Assembly: GCF_019703515.2 (NCBI RefSeq)
Contig: NC_059348.1
Span: 25,822,656-25,886,655 of the forward strand
From: Myxocyprinus asiaticus
Lineage: Eukaryota; Chordata; Actinopteri; Cypriniformes; Catostomidae
Length of the DNA stretch: 64,000 nucleotides
Direction of reading: 5' to 3'
A program made the position numbers and the translations under genes. Of this stretch, positions 1-12,700 are shown one piece after another (positions within the stretch are counted from its first letter, which is position 1; each line of letters begins with the position of its first letter). The notes under the pieces are model-generated. The model had not been told where the DNA came from. It did not search any database and saw nothing but the letters and a program-made list of their open reading frames with translations.

Positions 1-628
1 ATACAGGTGGGATCCACTGATCACCTTCAACAACTGATTGCTTTTAATGACAGTTTGATCCAAATTGCACCCCAAAATGGCAAACGCTTTCCAAAATCGC
101 AAGCTCCAATCAGATTGCCTGACTTGTATGTAAGTTCTGGTAGTAAGGCTGCACAGGTTTTTACCAGTCTGCCAAGAAGCAAAGCTGCTTCTGGAGATCT
201 TCCTTTCTGCAGAGTTTAGCTCCAACTTTAATAAAACACTCCCAAACTATCCAATCAAGGCCTTTGAGTTCACTTAAAATTACAGGTGTGTTCGAGCAGG
301 TTACAACCAAACTCTACAGGAAGATCAATTTCCAGGAGCATCTTTTCAACTATTCCTGTGGAATCACCACAACATTATCCACTTTCAGGCAGCCACTGAG
401 CAGTGAAAATCCCATTTCTTTAGTAGAATGCATGTGCTAGCCTTCAAACTTCCATGAATCAGGGGAATTAGGACAGAACTTAACTCATTCCATTACAGCT
501 CATTACACTGAGGTCCTCTAGTGAAAATTCTATATTCAAGGCCCAATTGCGTATTGGGGATAAAATCAGTGTAAAATTCAGGTAGTGTATCCAAGTTGTA
601 CTCATAACTCCACTTTTTCTTTGCACAG
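1..628. other. Intronic/unassigned DNA upstream of the SAP130 last exon
   Basis: No coding exon could be recognised here. It ends in a normal acceptor (ttgcacag) before the exon at 629, so most or all of it is probably the last intron of the SAP130-like gene. The 70-codon open frame near the left edge resembles nothing I know. Confidence 0.4.
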
Positions 629-787
629 GGCAACATGCAGCGCTGCAAGTTGGTGATTGACCAGATCACAGAAGCGCGTGATACCATGTTGAAGGTTCTG
701 GATCACAAGGAGCATGTCATGAAGCTGCTCAACAAGAATAGCAGCACCAAGAAGCTTAATAAGCTGAAGCGTAAAGTCAGAGTATGA
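629..787 (+). CDS. sap130: SAP130-like protein, C-terminal exon (partial gene)
   Basis: This is the last coding exon of a gene that begins left of the window. After the acceptor ttgcacag it reads about 52 residues to a TGA at 785-787. Recognisable parts are RCKLVIDQITEARD, MLKVLDHKEHVMKLLNKN and the basic end KLKRKVRV. This is the extreme C-terminus of SAP130, the 130-kDa Sin3A-associated protein of the nuclear Sin3/HDAC corepressor, whose mammalian form ends in a similar lysine-rich tail. The helical, charged end belongs to the region reported to contact Sin3A. In human, SAP130 and MYO7B both lie at 2q14.3, so the neighbour agrees with the call. Which teleost paralogue (a or b) this is cannot be told from one exon. 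Confidence 0.8.
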   Translation, partial: GNMQRCKLVIDQITEARDTMLKVLDHKEHVMKLLNKNSSTKKLNKLKRKVRV

Positions 788-1142
788 GACGGACAGGCTG
801 AGCCACACTGATCTGGTGTGGGGCAGAGCTCAGTCCGCAGGGCATGACCACAAAATGTCACAAACCCAAGCCTCCTGCTCCATGATCCTAAGCATGCAGG
901 CACACTGCCCTGCCTTACTGCTCGACATCTACCTGGAGAGATTAGGTTTGAGTCTACACCTAATAGCAAGACTGCTGAATATCATGTAAACAGAAAACAT
1001 CTTTATCTGGCAAGCCCCTTCTCTGCCAGCACTCATAGAATCTAGGGCACTACAGTGTTATCTGATTACTGCAATATAAATCTTTTCCTGTATCTTCACT
1101 GAAATATGAATGTCTGAATGTATCACTTGCAATCCAGAAGTT

Positions 1143-1379
1143 TTAAAAGGATAGTTCACCCGAAAATGTAAATTCAGTCATCATTTACTCATATTTTATT
1201 CCAAACTGTGGAACACAAGCATAGACATTAAGGATAATCTCAGAGCTGCTCTTTTCCATACAGTGATAGTCAATGTAAACCAGGGACAGCCTTGGTCATT
1301 TCCGTTGTATGGAAAACAGCATGAGGGTGAACAAAATTGAATGACTGAATTTTCATTTACAGGTGAACAATCCCTTTAA
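1143..1379. mobile_element. TTAA-flanked MITE
   Basis: Short non-autonomous DNA element bounded by TTAA. The left end reads aaaggatagttcacc and the right end, read in reverse complement, aagggattgttcacc, so the ends form terminal inverted repeats. The interior has the usual wording of this fish family (tcatcatttactc, gtggaacacaa). The TTAA target suggests mobilisation by a piggyBac-like transposase; that is inference. Confidence 0.75.
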
Positions 1380-2761
1380 CTCAGTAACAAATAGTTTATT
1401 TTAGGACAGTTCATGTATAAGGTTCCATTTCAGGAAAAAGTACCCATTTGTGAACCACAGATATCAGTAAAAGCAATGCACATCTTCAAGTCTAATACAT
1501 TATATTCACCACTTTTTCAATTGGGTGCCTTGAATGGTAACGTGGTATTGACAGTTGTCTGTACTGTATTAAGCACTCAATGACAATATTCTGTAATGGG
1601 TGTTCATCATGCCGCAAGGTTCCCACTTTGTATTGTAAGTACTTAAAACAATAAGAATTGAGAAGCCATAATGATACCATCTGTGGTGTCCTAAGAAGTA
1701 TTTTACCACGCATGTATTGAGGGAGTATTGTGCCTTTCTTTGTGCCTCATATATGCATGGGTTTGGAATGATGTAGGTGGAGGAAATGGTGAGATTGGTT
1801 TAATGTTGCCTGAATGTCTGAATCGTTTATGTTCTTCAGTTCATTCTCACGTTACTGCCTGTAGATTTGTGAGGAATGGTTCATGTATTATCAGTCTGGA
1901 AGGTCTACAAGTGCTGTTCCTGCTCTGGTTTTGTGGGTTGGTTCTTTGGTCAGGGGGATTTCACATATGCATTAAGGTTAGAATCATGTTCAGATCTGAC
2001 ATTTCAATCAAAAACTGAGAATTTGAAGAAATTTGATTGTGCATATGCACACAGTTATGTATCTTAAGTTAAACCGAAGTATATAAAAAGCCCTCTTTTT
2101 GTTTTTCTTCTATTTCCAGTTGTGTTGCTTGAAGCAGTGTCATTTGTGGCAAAGATAAAGCACTGTATACTGTTCGATCACTCATTGATTTCATATGAAT
2201 GACATTGTTGCACTCCGCTTCTGAAGTAAAGAGACTTTGTACATGTCTTTGTGAATTTTTTTCCCCTCTCTATTTTAAAGGTGATGATTGTAGTTTCTGC
2301 ATCGCTAGCACCACCAAAAAAAAAAAAAGAGCGACTTATTGAACAGATTTCCTGAACATCCCCTTGCTTCTATTGGTTGGGGAAAACAGGAAGCCCCGCC
2401 CCTAGCTTATACAATTGGTTTAGCCAAATTTTTAGTTATCTCTGCATTTTAAGCTGAAATACAAGACAGAATTTTAACTTTGAAAAACTTCAACACATCA
2501 CCTTTAAGTATTTTGTAGCTTTTCCATTGAAAAACTCAGAGTTACTTGAAAAATCTCCGGTGCTGCTTAGTGTGTTTTGCCCCTCTTGATGTTACAAGGG
2601 CTTTTTATTAATAAAATGAAGCCACAGACAAAATTATGTCCCTTTTACAGCCTGTCTTGTTGGCTTGGCAGTTGGAATTTAATGCTTTAAAATGAGTAAT
2701 GGTTATCAGTTTTTAGGGTGTGACAGTATCATTTGGAGTTTCTAGGCACTTTTATCACCCC

Positions 2762-3035
2762 TAAATTTATCTCCCCTTTCTCAAGTAATTTATTGCTCTC
2801 TAGAGTTAGCTAGTAAGTTAGTAGTTCAACTGGATTCACTGTCCTATCTCCATGGAGACAAGAAACACAGAAATAATAATTTACCTTCCTGATTCCACAA
2901 ACATTATTAATTCGATTTAGTAGTAGCTGAAATACTGATGCTTTGTTTACACTGTTAGCTGCTTGGCTCCTTTATGGTTTTCAGGGCTCAAAACAAGTCT
3001 ACCCTTGAGGAATAAAAGTGCTATTGTGTTGACCT
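2762..3035. repeat. Diverged duplicated tract, copy 1
   Basis: Shares ordered blocks with 4498-4795: ttattgctctctaga, cctatctccatggagac, tagctgaaatactga, tttatggtttt and aagtgctttt-type wording. Spacing is similar and there are many substitutions. It is either an old local duplication or two copies of one unclassified dispersed repeat. This copy lies upstream of the first MYO7B coding exon. Confidence 0.6.
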
Positions 3036-3120
3036 TAACTGCTGTGTACCTTGAAATCTGCTGGCCGCTCTCATATGTAATCAATTTGTTACATTATCGC
3101 CACTTGTGACAACCACTGTT

Positions 3121-3128
3121 TATATAAA
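3121..3128 (+). promoter_or_regulatory. Candidate TATA box for MYO7B
   Basis: The string tatataaaa lies about 650 bp before the start codon, followed by gcccagccaatag, which contains a CCAAT word. This is only a candidate core promoter: AT-rich DNA yields such strings by chance and no 5' UTR exon could be defined. Confidence 0.2.
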
Positions 3129-3774
3129 ACGCCCAGCCAATAGAACATCGCAGTGCTGTATCTGTTCATTGAGGCTGAATGATTGTATACACTGTATTCT
3201 CTGTTTTACTGCTTAATAGCCACTGACTCAAATATTCAAGCTGGCCTCTGGTATCATCTGCCTCTGACGTGAGAAGTCCAAAAGCCACAATTTGTGCAGA
3301 AGTCATAGTTAATGGGTAGGTGATTCCTTTGATAAGGCATACAGCATTTCAGATTTCACCTATTTAGTTCTCTTGAGCCAAAAAAAAAACCTGCACACTC
3401 TTGGTTTTAAAGTCCTTGCCTAAGTAGTGTTTTCTTCCTTAGTTGCGATTCAGCCCATTGGAACTAAAGGAGCCAAGTTCCCACACTAATAATGACGTCC
3501 CTTCAGAGTGGTTGTTGGTGATTGTGCAAGATATACTTGCACGACGGAGCAAAGTCTGGAGGCCATAAAGAGATGAGCATAAGGGATGCTTCCTTGTTCC
3601 CATCATACAAGTGGGTGGAAACCTTATGACTGGACACATATGTTTTTTTAATTTCTTGGAACCAGCCAGGGTGGTGTGTTGTCCCCAGGAGCAGGAAAGG
3701 ATTCCTAGGATTAAGGTTATATTGCATGCGTTTCATTTTAGTTAGATGCTTCTGGTCCAAAAGGGATTATCCAA

Positions 3775-6700
3775 ATGGTGATGTTAAAAAAGGTGTGTAT
3801 CCATTTTATGATTTTTTAAATTCATGAAACAATTATTATAAAACATTTTTGTCATCTCTTGTTGACATTTATTTTGAAGCAATACCATTCTTAAACTGTT
3901 TTGTGAGTAAAATTTTAAGTGTTTGGTTTTTAAATATGAATGAATGAATGAATTACTATAGTAATATAGCAATAATATAGAAATATAGTTAATGTGAATC
4001 TGAATCTAGGGGGATCACATTTGGATTGACTCCAGCATTGGGGTCCCTATTGGAGCTTGCGTGAAGATTTCTGAAAATGGACAGTATTATCTGCTCGATG
4101 ATGATGGGGAGGTAAAAAGAGTTGACTCGGCAATTACTGTTTTTATGAGACTTGCTTTATGTAGTACATTTGAAATACACTGTTGTCTAATTATCTACAG
4201 TTATGGAATAATACCATATGGTCCAAAAGTTCTCTAGTGAAAATGTTTTGCATTTTTTTTATTTTATACAAATTGTATCATTACAAATGATAGATATATA
4301 TATATATAATATCAGCAGAACAAATTGTGTAAAAAGCGGAATTAAAAAAATTAACATGAAGTTCATAATGTCCCCCTTTTGCTTCAATGACAAAACATGA
4401 TAATCCACATCATTACTTTTATTTGTTTTGTGTTTTTCAAATAAAAAATAAAAAAATAAAAATGTATGTACTGGTTTTAATCCCAGATTTTGAATAATTG
4501 ATCCCATCTCCCCATTCTGTTGTAATGTATTGCTCTCTAGAATTAACCAAAAATTAAACAGCGCTGTTGCATTCATTGTCCTATCTCCATGGAGACTAAT
4601 TACATTGAACTTAAATAAATAACACTACTTTCCTTATTGCTTAGACTTAAGTCCTAAGTGGTAGCTGAAATACTGAAGCTTTGTTAACACCGTAAGCTTC
4701 TTGTGCCATTTATGGTTTTAAGAGCTCAAACAAGTGTTAATATACAATTGATCTTCCAGGAATTATAAGTGCTTTTGTTTTGACCATAAAGTTCTGAATC
4801 TCAGATTTTCAAAGTGGTCTCAGACTTTTTGGACCCGACTGTATATACAGTAACAACATACACATGCTTATGTTTTTAGTGTTGTAAAAATTCTACACTG
4901 CTAAATAATCTAATGCATTGGCATGGTTTCCCAGGAGCACTGTATCTCAGAGGGGGAGAGGGCCAGTCTTAGGCCAATGCACCCCACTTCAGTGGAGGGT
5001 GTGGATAACATGATTAGACTGGGGGACCTCAGTGAAGCCGGCTTGCTCAGAAATCTGCTGGTGCGCCACAGACAGGGCATTATCTATGTGAGTGACCTTA
5101 TTTTACACTTTAACAAAAATGATTAGATCTGATAAATGTCTTTGTAGGAGTTCTGTGTATATATATATATATATATATAAGCTATGGTTACATGTTTAAA
5201 TATTTTTATAAATATATTGTGTTTTCCCTGTGTGTGCTGCTCAGACTTATATTGGCTCTGTACTGGTGGCAGTGAATCCATATCAGATGTTACCCATCTA
5301 CACAGCAGACCAGGTTCACCTGTATCATGGGCGTAAACTGGGCGAGATGCCACCGCACATTTTTGCCATTGCTGACAGTTGTTACTTCAACATGTGCCGC
5401 AATAAGCGCAACCAGTGCTGCATTATTAGGTACATAATTGTGCTTTTCTTCTGACTGAATATTGAGCATGTAATGCTTTAATTAAGTTAAATGAATATTC
5501 CTGGTTCAATACAAGTTCAGTTCAATCTACAGTATTTGTGGAATAATGTTGATTACCAAAAAGTAAAATTGAGATGCAGTGAGCGGGGTCAATCCTTAAG
5601 CGTTAAAGTACTCACTGTTTCAAAGGTATAGGCACAAGACATAATATGCGTGTTAACATGTTTTTAGTGTGATTAATCACTTAAAAGTTCTGTGTAAAGT
5701 TATATCCAATTTTACAACTGTGTTGCCATTAAGATGTAACACTGTTAATCTTAAAATGACAGTAAAAACATTTTAAGCAACTTTACAGCTCATATCAAAT
5801 GCGTTTAAACAGAAGAATAAAAGTGCTTTTACTTGAAACCCTCCAAAACTGGGCCCCATTCAGTTCCGTTGTAAATGCCTCACTGATTCTTCTTTTCTTT
5901 TTTTTAAAGAAAAAATCATTTTTGTGGTAATCAACATTATGCTGCAAATGCTGTCCATTGAGCTTAACTTGTATTGAACTTGGAATATTCCTTTAAGTAA
6001 AGAGTGTTTTTATTTTTTCGGTTCTTTTTTTCACATGTTTGACCTATTCAGACTTATTCATTATAAGGGGGACTGGGGCTAGTTGTCACATTTTTTTTTA
6101 CTCCAGTAAATATTTCTCCAGGTATGTTTATTTTTAAAAGTACATTTCTAGTTTATAGTCTACAAAAAAGCTCTAGCAAAATGAATTAATGATATGAATG
6201 GTATTGGGTTTTTTCAATTTGAGTTTGGACGATATAATTAACAAAAATTATTCTAATATAAGAGGGTTTTGAGCAAGGTGTTTAAAACCAACACACAAAA
6301 CCACTGCTAGAGAAAACATATTTGTGTAATTGGACTTTTGACTCTAAACCTTATACATACTGAGATATAGTCCTTGTGACAACTTCCTGTGTGACAACTA
6401 CTCTGATCTCCACTGCAGTGTATAAACATTAATTGACTAACCTTTTTGATTACTAGTGATAGTTGTGATGTGAAAGTGGTAGTTTTCATTGCAGATTTCA
6501 TTAATCATCTGTTGATTTAATAACTCTGCCGTTTCTGTGTCAGTGAAACAACATTCATATTTACCAAGGGCTTTAATGCAAATTGTTTTTCAAATGAGGC
6601 ACAATACAATCACAACCAAACTCAAGCTAATAATAATAAATAAATAATAAACACATCTGTTGTTTTGTTCCAGTGGAGAATCAGGTGCAGGAAAGACAGA

Positions 6701-9700
6701 GAGCACTAAACTCATCCTGCAGTTCCTGGCCGCTGTGAGCGGACAACACTCCTGGATAGAGCAGCAGATTATACAGGCCAACCCTGTCCTGGAGGGTAAC
6801 TATGTGTTTAGTTTTTGATCATCAGATGTTGTACACTAAGTATTTTTAGTCTGTTCCATGGAAAGCTGTCTCAATCATGTCTATCCACACAGCCTTTGGG
6901 AATGCCAAAACCATACGGAATGATAACTCCAGCCGCTTTGGGAAATACGTGGAGATCTTCTTTAATAAAGGTGGTGTTATAGAGGGAGCTCACATGGAGC
7001 AGTACCTGCTGGAGAAGTCTCGTGTCTGTCATCAGGTGAGACTACACTTGACCAAAAATATCACAAGAGCTCTTGACTGACAGGCTTTTTTCATGTGCTC
7101 CAATGATTGATTAGTCTAAAAAGTCTGAAAGTGCCTGTGAGTATATTTGTAAAGTGTGATAAATACTGTAATAAGTCTTAGAAGTAATATTTAGAGTAAA
7201 AATCAAATTGATGTTCAGACAATTATTAGCATCAAATAAACAAAAACTCAAGTGGTGCTAACCTTTTTATTAATATTTTTTTTTATTTCAAGGCACCTCA
7301 TGAAAGGAACTATCACATTTTCTATTGCCTGTTATCTGGGATGCCAGATGAACAAAAGAAAATTCTGTCTTTTGCTAATGCATCTCAGTTCAAGTATCTG
7401 ACAGAGGTGAGCGTTTCATTTTGGGCTTAGTTATTCAGATATCAGATATATCAGACACTGATAATCGTTAACTCTAGAGCAAGTACAATAACTGCCTTCA
7501 CTGATGGTTGTCTCAGGGTGATTGTTTGCATTGTGATGGTCGGGATGATGCTGATGAGTTCCAACGGATCCGTGCTGCTCTAAAGATCCTCGCCTTCTCA
7601 GATAAGGACTGCTGGGAAATCTTCAAATTACTTGCTGCCATCCTGCACATGGGCAACACTGACTTTCAAGGTCTGTGACTATCTTCTTGTCTACTATAAT
7701 GCCATAAACTATTGTTATTGTAGGTAATAGTTAATATAGTAATACCATATTATGATAATACCATAAATAAAAGTTATTGAATTTCTTTGATTCTTTTTTT
7801 TTTTTTTTTTTTAGGCACTATAATGAATAATATGGACAGTTGTAACGTCCAGTCATCTGATCATTTTTCCATCACCGCCAAGTTGTTGGAGGTACAGACA
7901 AATTTCTCTTCAGAACTATATTTTGTTTGTTTATATATTTTTTAGACTTATTGTTTTCCCTACTAAAAAAAAAATAAAAATCCAGCCTGGTCAAGCTTGT
8001 TAGGCTGGTCTGTTTTGAAGGTTTTAGAGGGGTTCTGAGCACTTGACCTGCTAAACCAGTAGTTAAACACTAGCTTGGGCTTGGAGACCATGTAGACTAG
8101 CTGGAAACCAGCTAAAACTGGAAATTCAGCAATTTTTTTTCATCAGTTTTTATGTAATCAGATATTTGGCTGATGCTTTTTCATGTCACTTTGTAGGTGG
8201 ATAAGGCCGATCTTGATAATAGTCTTACCCATCGCTCCTTTATGACAAACAGAGAGAAAGTCACTAAACCCCTCAGTTCAGAGCAGGCCACAGACACCAG
8301 AGACGCTTTTGCCAAGGTACCCACCAAGTTAGGATAAAGTATAAGCTAATATCACCATGTTTAGATATTCAGCCTCCTAAATGCTCATTAACTTTATTGT
8401 AAATGTCATTTTTTTAATGTTTGTACAATTCCCTGACAGGCCATGTATGGAAGGTTGTTTTTGTGGGTGTTTTCGAAAGTGAACAGCGCTATTCAGAAGC
8501 CCCGGATCGATGATTCCTCTTACATACGCAAGTCCATTGGTCTGCTAGACATTTTTGGCTTTGAGAATTTCAATAAGAACAGGTGAGTGTATAACATCTG
8601 ATGACTAAACACATTTTTATTTTATTTTATTCTGTGTATATTTTTCTGTGTTAAAATACTTTTTCCTATCCCTGCTTAATATGCAAATAGAACTGTAAGT
8701 AAGTTGTAGCTTAATTTCCCCTGAAAATGTGTACACTGTGGCTCTATGGGGCTATCAAAATAATGCTCTGTTAATATGAGCAGACATACCAGCCTAACTT
8801 CGTAACACTGGCTCAACCAATGATACAAGTTTGTGGTGGGACTATTTTTTAAGCGACTAATTGCACACATGGGGAGAGTATATTCTGTTCAGAAGTGATC
8901 ATCCCTATGTCCTATTCCCTTTGAAGACTTTACCATCCACTGTGAGAGCTTTAGAGGTTTGAAAGGGCTCAAAAATAAGTGTCATTTGAAGCTTACTTTT
9001 TAAGTCATTTCTAATGGAAATTACCTTTGAAGCAACCTTACCGCATGACTATAATGATTGTTCTCCCTTCAAAGTGCCCTCCAAAGGCCTCATTTATGCC
9101 ATTTGGAAGACAGCAAATCTTATTTTTGCAATTCCTTGTGCTGACAGTAGTGGCACAGATATTACATACTAAGACTTTAACAAAAAATTTGTCCTTTAAA
9201 AACATAATGATGAAATTTGTGTGGTTGTTTAGTTTTGAGCAGCTGTGCATTAATTATGCCAACGAGCAGCTGCAGCAGTTCTTTGTGAGGCACATCTTTA
9301 AACTGGAGCAGGACGAGTACAGTAAAGAAGGGATTTCGTGGAAGCACATTGCCTTCGCTGACAACCAGAAAACCCTGGACCTGCTGGCTATTAAACCTCT
9401 CAACATACTGGCTCTGATTGATGAGGAAAGCCACTTCCCTAAGGTTAGCTTAACATGGCAACACGTCCGGTGGTTTCTATGCTTCTGGACATTTAGTCTG
9501 TTTTACAAATCTGTGTTATTGTCCTATCATTGCAGGGTACCGATGCCACTATGTTAAACAAAATGAACCAAGAACACAATGGGAACACCCTTTATATCCC
9601 ATCCAAGAACAACCACAGCATGAATTTTGGGGTTCAGCACTTTGCTGGAGTGGTTTATTATGATTGCAAAGGTACAATTCATTATTGAACACCTTAGTCA

Positions 9701-12700
9701 TCATGATATGTATAGTGAAGTGAATTCCCCCCAACAGTTGTTTGAGAAACCAAGTGAGTTCTTTAGTCTGTGGATTTCCTGGTCTAAAAGAGATTTACTT
9801 TGTCAGGTTTTCTGGAGAAGAACAGAGATGCCCTGAGCATGGACATCATGGATCTGATTCGGAAATCTTCCAACAAGTTGCTCAGACTGATCTTTGAGAC
9901 TGAGCAGAATAAAAACAACCCCAAGCCAGCTAACAAGATGAACCAAATCATCATAACACCAAAGAACTCATTACGGGTATGAGACAGTTATACAGATGTA
10001 CTGACTTGCCGCGTTCAACAATGACAATTATTTTGCAATAAATAGTTTGTCTCTCATGTTGCGCAGCAAGTAAATGATTCAAGGAGGCAGATATCGACTC
10101 TGAGTGTTCAATTCCGTCAATCTCTGGATTCTCTGATGAAGTCGCTGACTCTCTGCCAGCCCTTCTTCATACGCTGCTTCAAACCAAATGACAAAAAGAT
10201 GTCCAAGGTATTAGCTCCAGTCCCCTTTGTTACATATCCTATATTGTGTAGCCATCAGAAAACTCTTTATCACTTGTTTATTCTTCTTTATCTTTCTTTT
10301 TCAGACTTTTGATAGGGAACTCTGTATGCAGCAACTTCGCTATTCTGGGATGATGGAGACCATTCGAATACGCAAGTTAGGATATCCCATCCGCCACAGC
10401 TTTAAAGAGTTTCTGTACCGCTATCGTGTGTTGCTGAAGACCGTAGACTGTGACCCAAACACTGTAGGGGACAATATGATTATTCACAGATGTGGTGATC
10501 CACAAAATACTTGAATTAGTCTATAAAGTGATAGTTCTTGATTGTAGTTGAATAAGGTGTCTAAGTAACCTTAATGTGTGGGACATTTTCCTGGATCAAA
10601 ATTCTGTATTGTCCTGGCACAACATTCTATCATTCAGTCACTGCTCTCTGATTTTAGAGGTAGGTTTAGGGTTCGGGCTGTGAATGGTTATAGTGATTGA
10701 TGCTCCAGGAACAAAATATGATGTTGATCCAGGATCATGTCCTAGTTGGGTAAATCATGTTGTACATCTAATAATTTGTCTCTTCTATGTAATATAACTG
10801 CACATACATATGTTCAGTATATAAGTACAATAATTACGACTATAATAAACGCTATGTGTTAATCAGGAACCTGCTGCCAAGTGCTGTGAAGCCATCTGCA
10901 GGGCCGTGATCAAAGACGAAGATGACTGGAAGATTGGCAAAACCAAGATCTTTCTAAGGGTACCTCAGGCATAATTTTCTTTAGTGTATTATAGTGTATC
11001 ATTTGGTATGCCTCCTTTTGCTTTGCTTTGCTTTAGTGACAACAGCAGAATTTGTGTAAAATGTGATGATTTAGCATGATTTGATCATTGGTGTTAACAT
11101 GGTCAATGTCTTAAAATTTGTTTATTTGATTAGTGAATTAATAGTGCAGAACGTTAAATATTTCTTCTTAATTTTACTTTATAAGGTTCTTTTGTTTTAC
11201 ATGTTTGTTAGTTTGTTTGTTGTTTTCATTTATTTTGTGGTACAAATTATGCTCTTTTTTTTTTTCCACTGTGTGTTTCCCTCTTTCTACCTCTGGCAGG
11301 ATTTTCACGACTCCTTCCTAGAATTGGAGAGAGAGCGAGAGCTTTACAGGAAGGCACTTATCATTCAGAGAGTGATGCTCGCCCATAAAGACAGGTTCAT
11401 TCCCTATTGTCTCTTTTCTTTGTCCAAGTCTTACGTATGTAGTTGACTGGTAGAGCAATTTTAAGCTAAGTCATTCTCCATTCACATACAGAGAGAGATT
11501 TGTAAAGAAGAAGAGGGCAGCTCTGGTTTTACAGAGGTGTTGGCGTGGCCACAGAGACCGGACAGTGTTTTGGAAAGTGAGTTATGCAGGAAAAGCATTG
11601 AAAAGCAATAAAAGTTAGTGTGGTGTCTTTGCAGATTGCCTTTTGATAATAATACATTTCTCACACTGTTTAGCTCAAGCAGGGATTTGCTCGGCTACAG
11701 GCGAAAGTGCGCAGTCGGCAACTTCATATGCAGTATAAAAGCAGACGGGCTGCAGCCATCACTCTGCAGACACAGACCCGCGGTTATCTAGCAAGAAAAG
11801 ACCTGAAATGTAAAAGAGATGCAGTGATACTACTGCAGGCACAGACCAGAGGACTGCTGGCCAGGAAAACCCTCACAAAAATGAAAATGGATGTGAGTTT
11901 ATGGTGGAGTGGAATAGTGCAGACACTACTCTGCTTTGTAGTAGGCCTACTTTTATGTGTTGTCATGTCTTATTTTCCCTGCTCAAAAAACAAAACAAAA
12001 AAAGAAACAAAAACAAAAACAGCTAAAACCAGACTTGGGTGGTTTGCTGGTCTTAGCTGGTCTCTCAGCCTGGCTAAGCTGGTGATATGCTGGTCTAGCT
12101 GGTCTCCCAGTTGGTGTTTAGCTGGTTGGCCATGACCAGCTGAAAAGTGCCCAAATTCCCTCTAAAACCATAAAAACAAACCAGCCTAATCAGTGTTGTC
12201 ATGCTGCTCTAAGTTTTTTCTTTCAAAAAGGTTTTTTATTATTTGTTTTGCTCAATGCTGCTTTGGAGAACTTGTTGATGTCCTGTGCTGTCATATTAGC
12301 GCACATAACTATTTTGCTTATGATGCTTAATTTGACTACTGGCATTTCCACTAGGCTTGTTCTTGTTTTATATACTTCATTTTTATACTAGGTTAGCTAT
12401 ACTAGATTCTCTTGTCCTGTCCTAGGCGTTCTTGACTGCCCAGGAAAAAGAGGCTCAGGAATTGGCTGCATTGGAGCTCCAGCAACGCCTAGAGGAAGTG
12501 CTCAGGCAAAACGAGGAGGCTGCCAAATCCCAGAATGAGGATGATGATGAAATGCTGGAGAATATCTTTGGCTTCCTGCCCAGTGCAGTAGGAGGACAAG
12601 AGGGCCAGGCACCTGAGGGTTTTGAGGTAAGAATCTTCATTATTTCAGAATAAGGAAATAGGACACCTATTTGACGAGAACAAGCAGCATGCTACAGATA

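Larger units (their letters stand above)
788..3774. other. SAP130 3' UTR and SAP130-MYO7B intergenic region
   Basis: No gene is supported here. The left part is probably SAP130 3' UTR; AATAAA strings occur near 2609 and 3012, but I cannot say which is used. The region holds a TTAA-flanked MITE (1143-1379), the first copy of a diverged duplicated tract (2762-3035) and a possible TATA element (3121-3128). The remainder is AT-rich and featureless to me. Confidence 0.5.
3775..10959 (+). other. myo7b: MYO7B motor-domain exons 1-17
   Basis: Exons: 3775-3792, 4010-4111, 4935-5087, 5245-5429, 6674-6795, 6893-7035, 7293-7406, 7517-7670, 7815-7891, 8197-8316, 8440-8582, 9233-9443, 9536-9671, 9807-9976, 10067-10207, 10305-10463, 10867-10959. 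They encode residues 1-747, the ATP- and actin-binding head. Visible motifs: P-loop GESGAGKT (154-161; the preceding Ser codon is split between exons 4 and 5), switch I NDNSSRFG (203-210), switch II DIFGFE (433-438) and [14 protein letters not shown] in the exon at 10305 before the converter. Every nucleotide-binding motif is intact, so an active motor is predicted. The converter end reads [11 protein letters not shown]. Confidence 0.9.

Noticed and set aside
7..219. A further SAP130 exon at the left edge
   Set aside because: The translation does not resemble SAP130 and lacks a credible donor in phase with the exon at 629.
9027..9557. 176-residue single ORF as a separate gene
   Set aside because: Only its middle (9233-9443) is coding, as MYO7B exon 12; the flanks are intron sequence read in frame.
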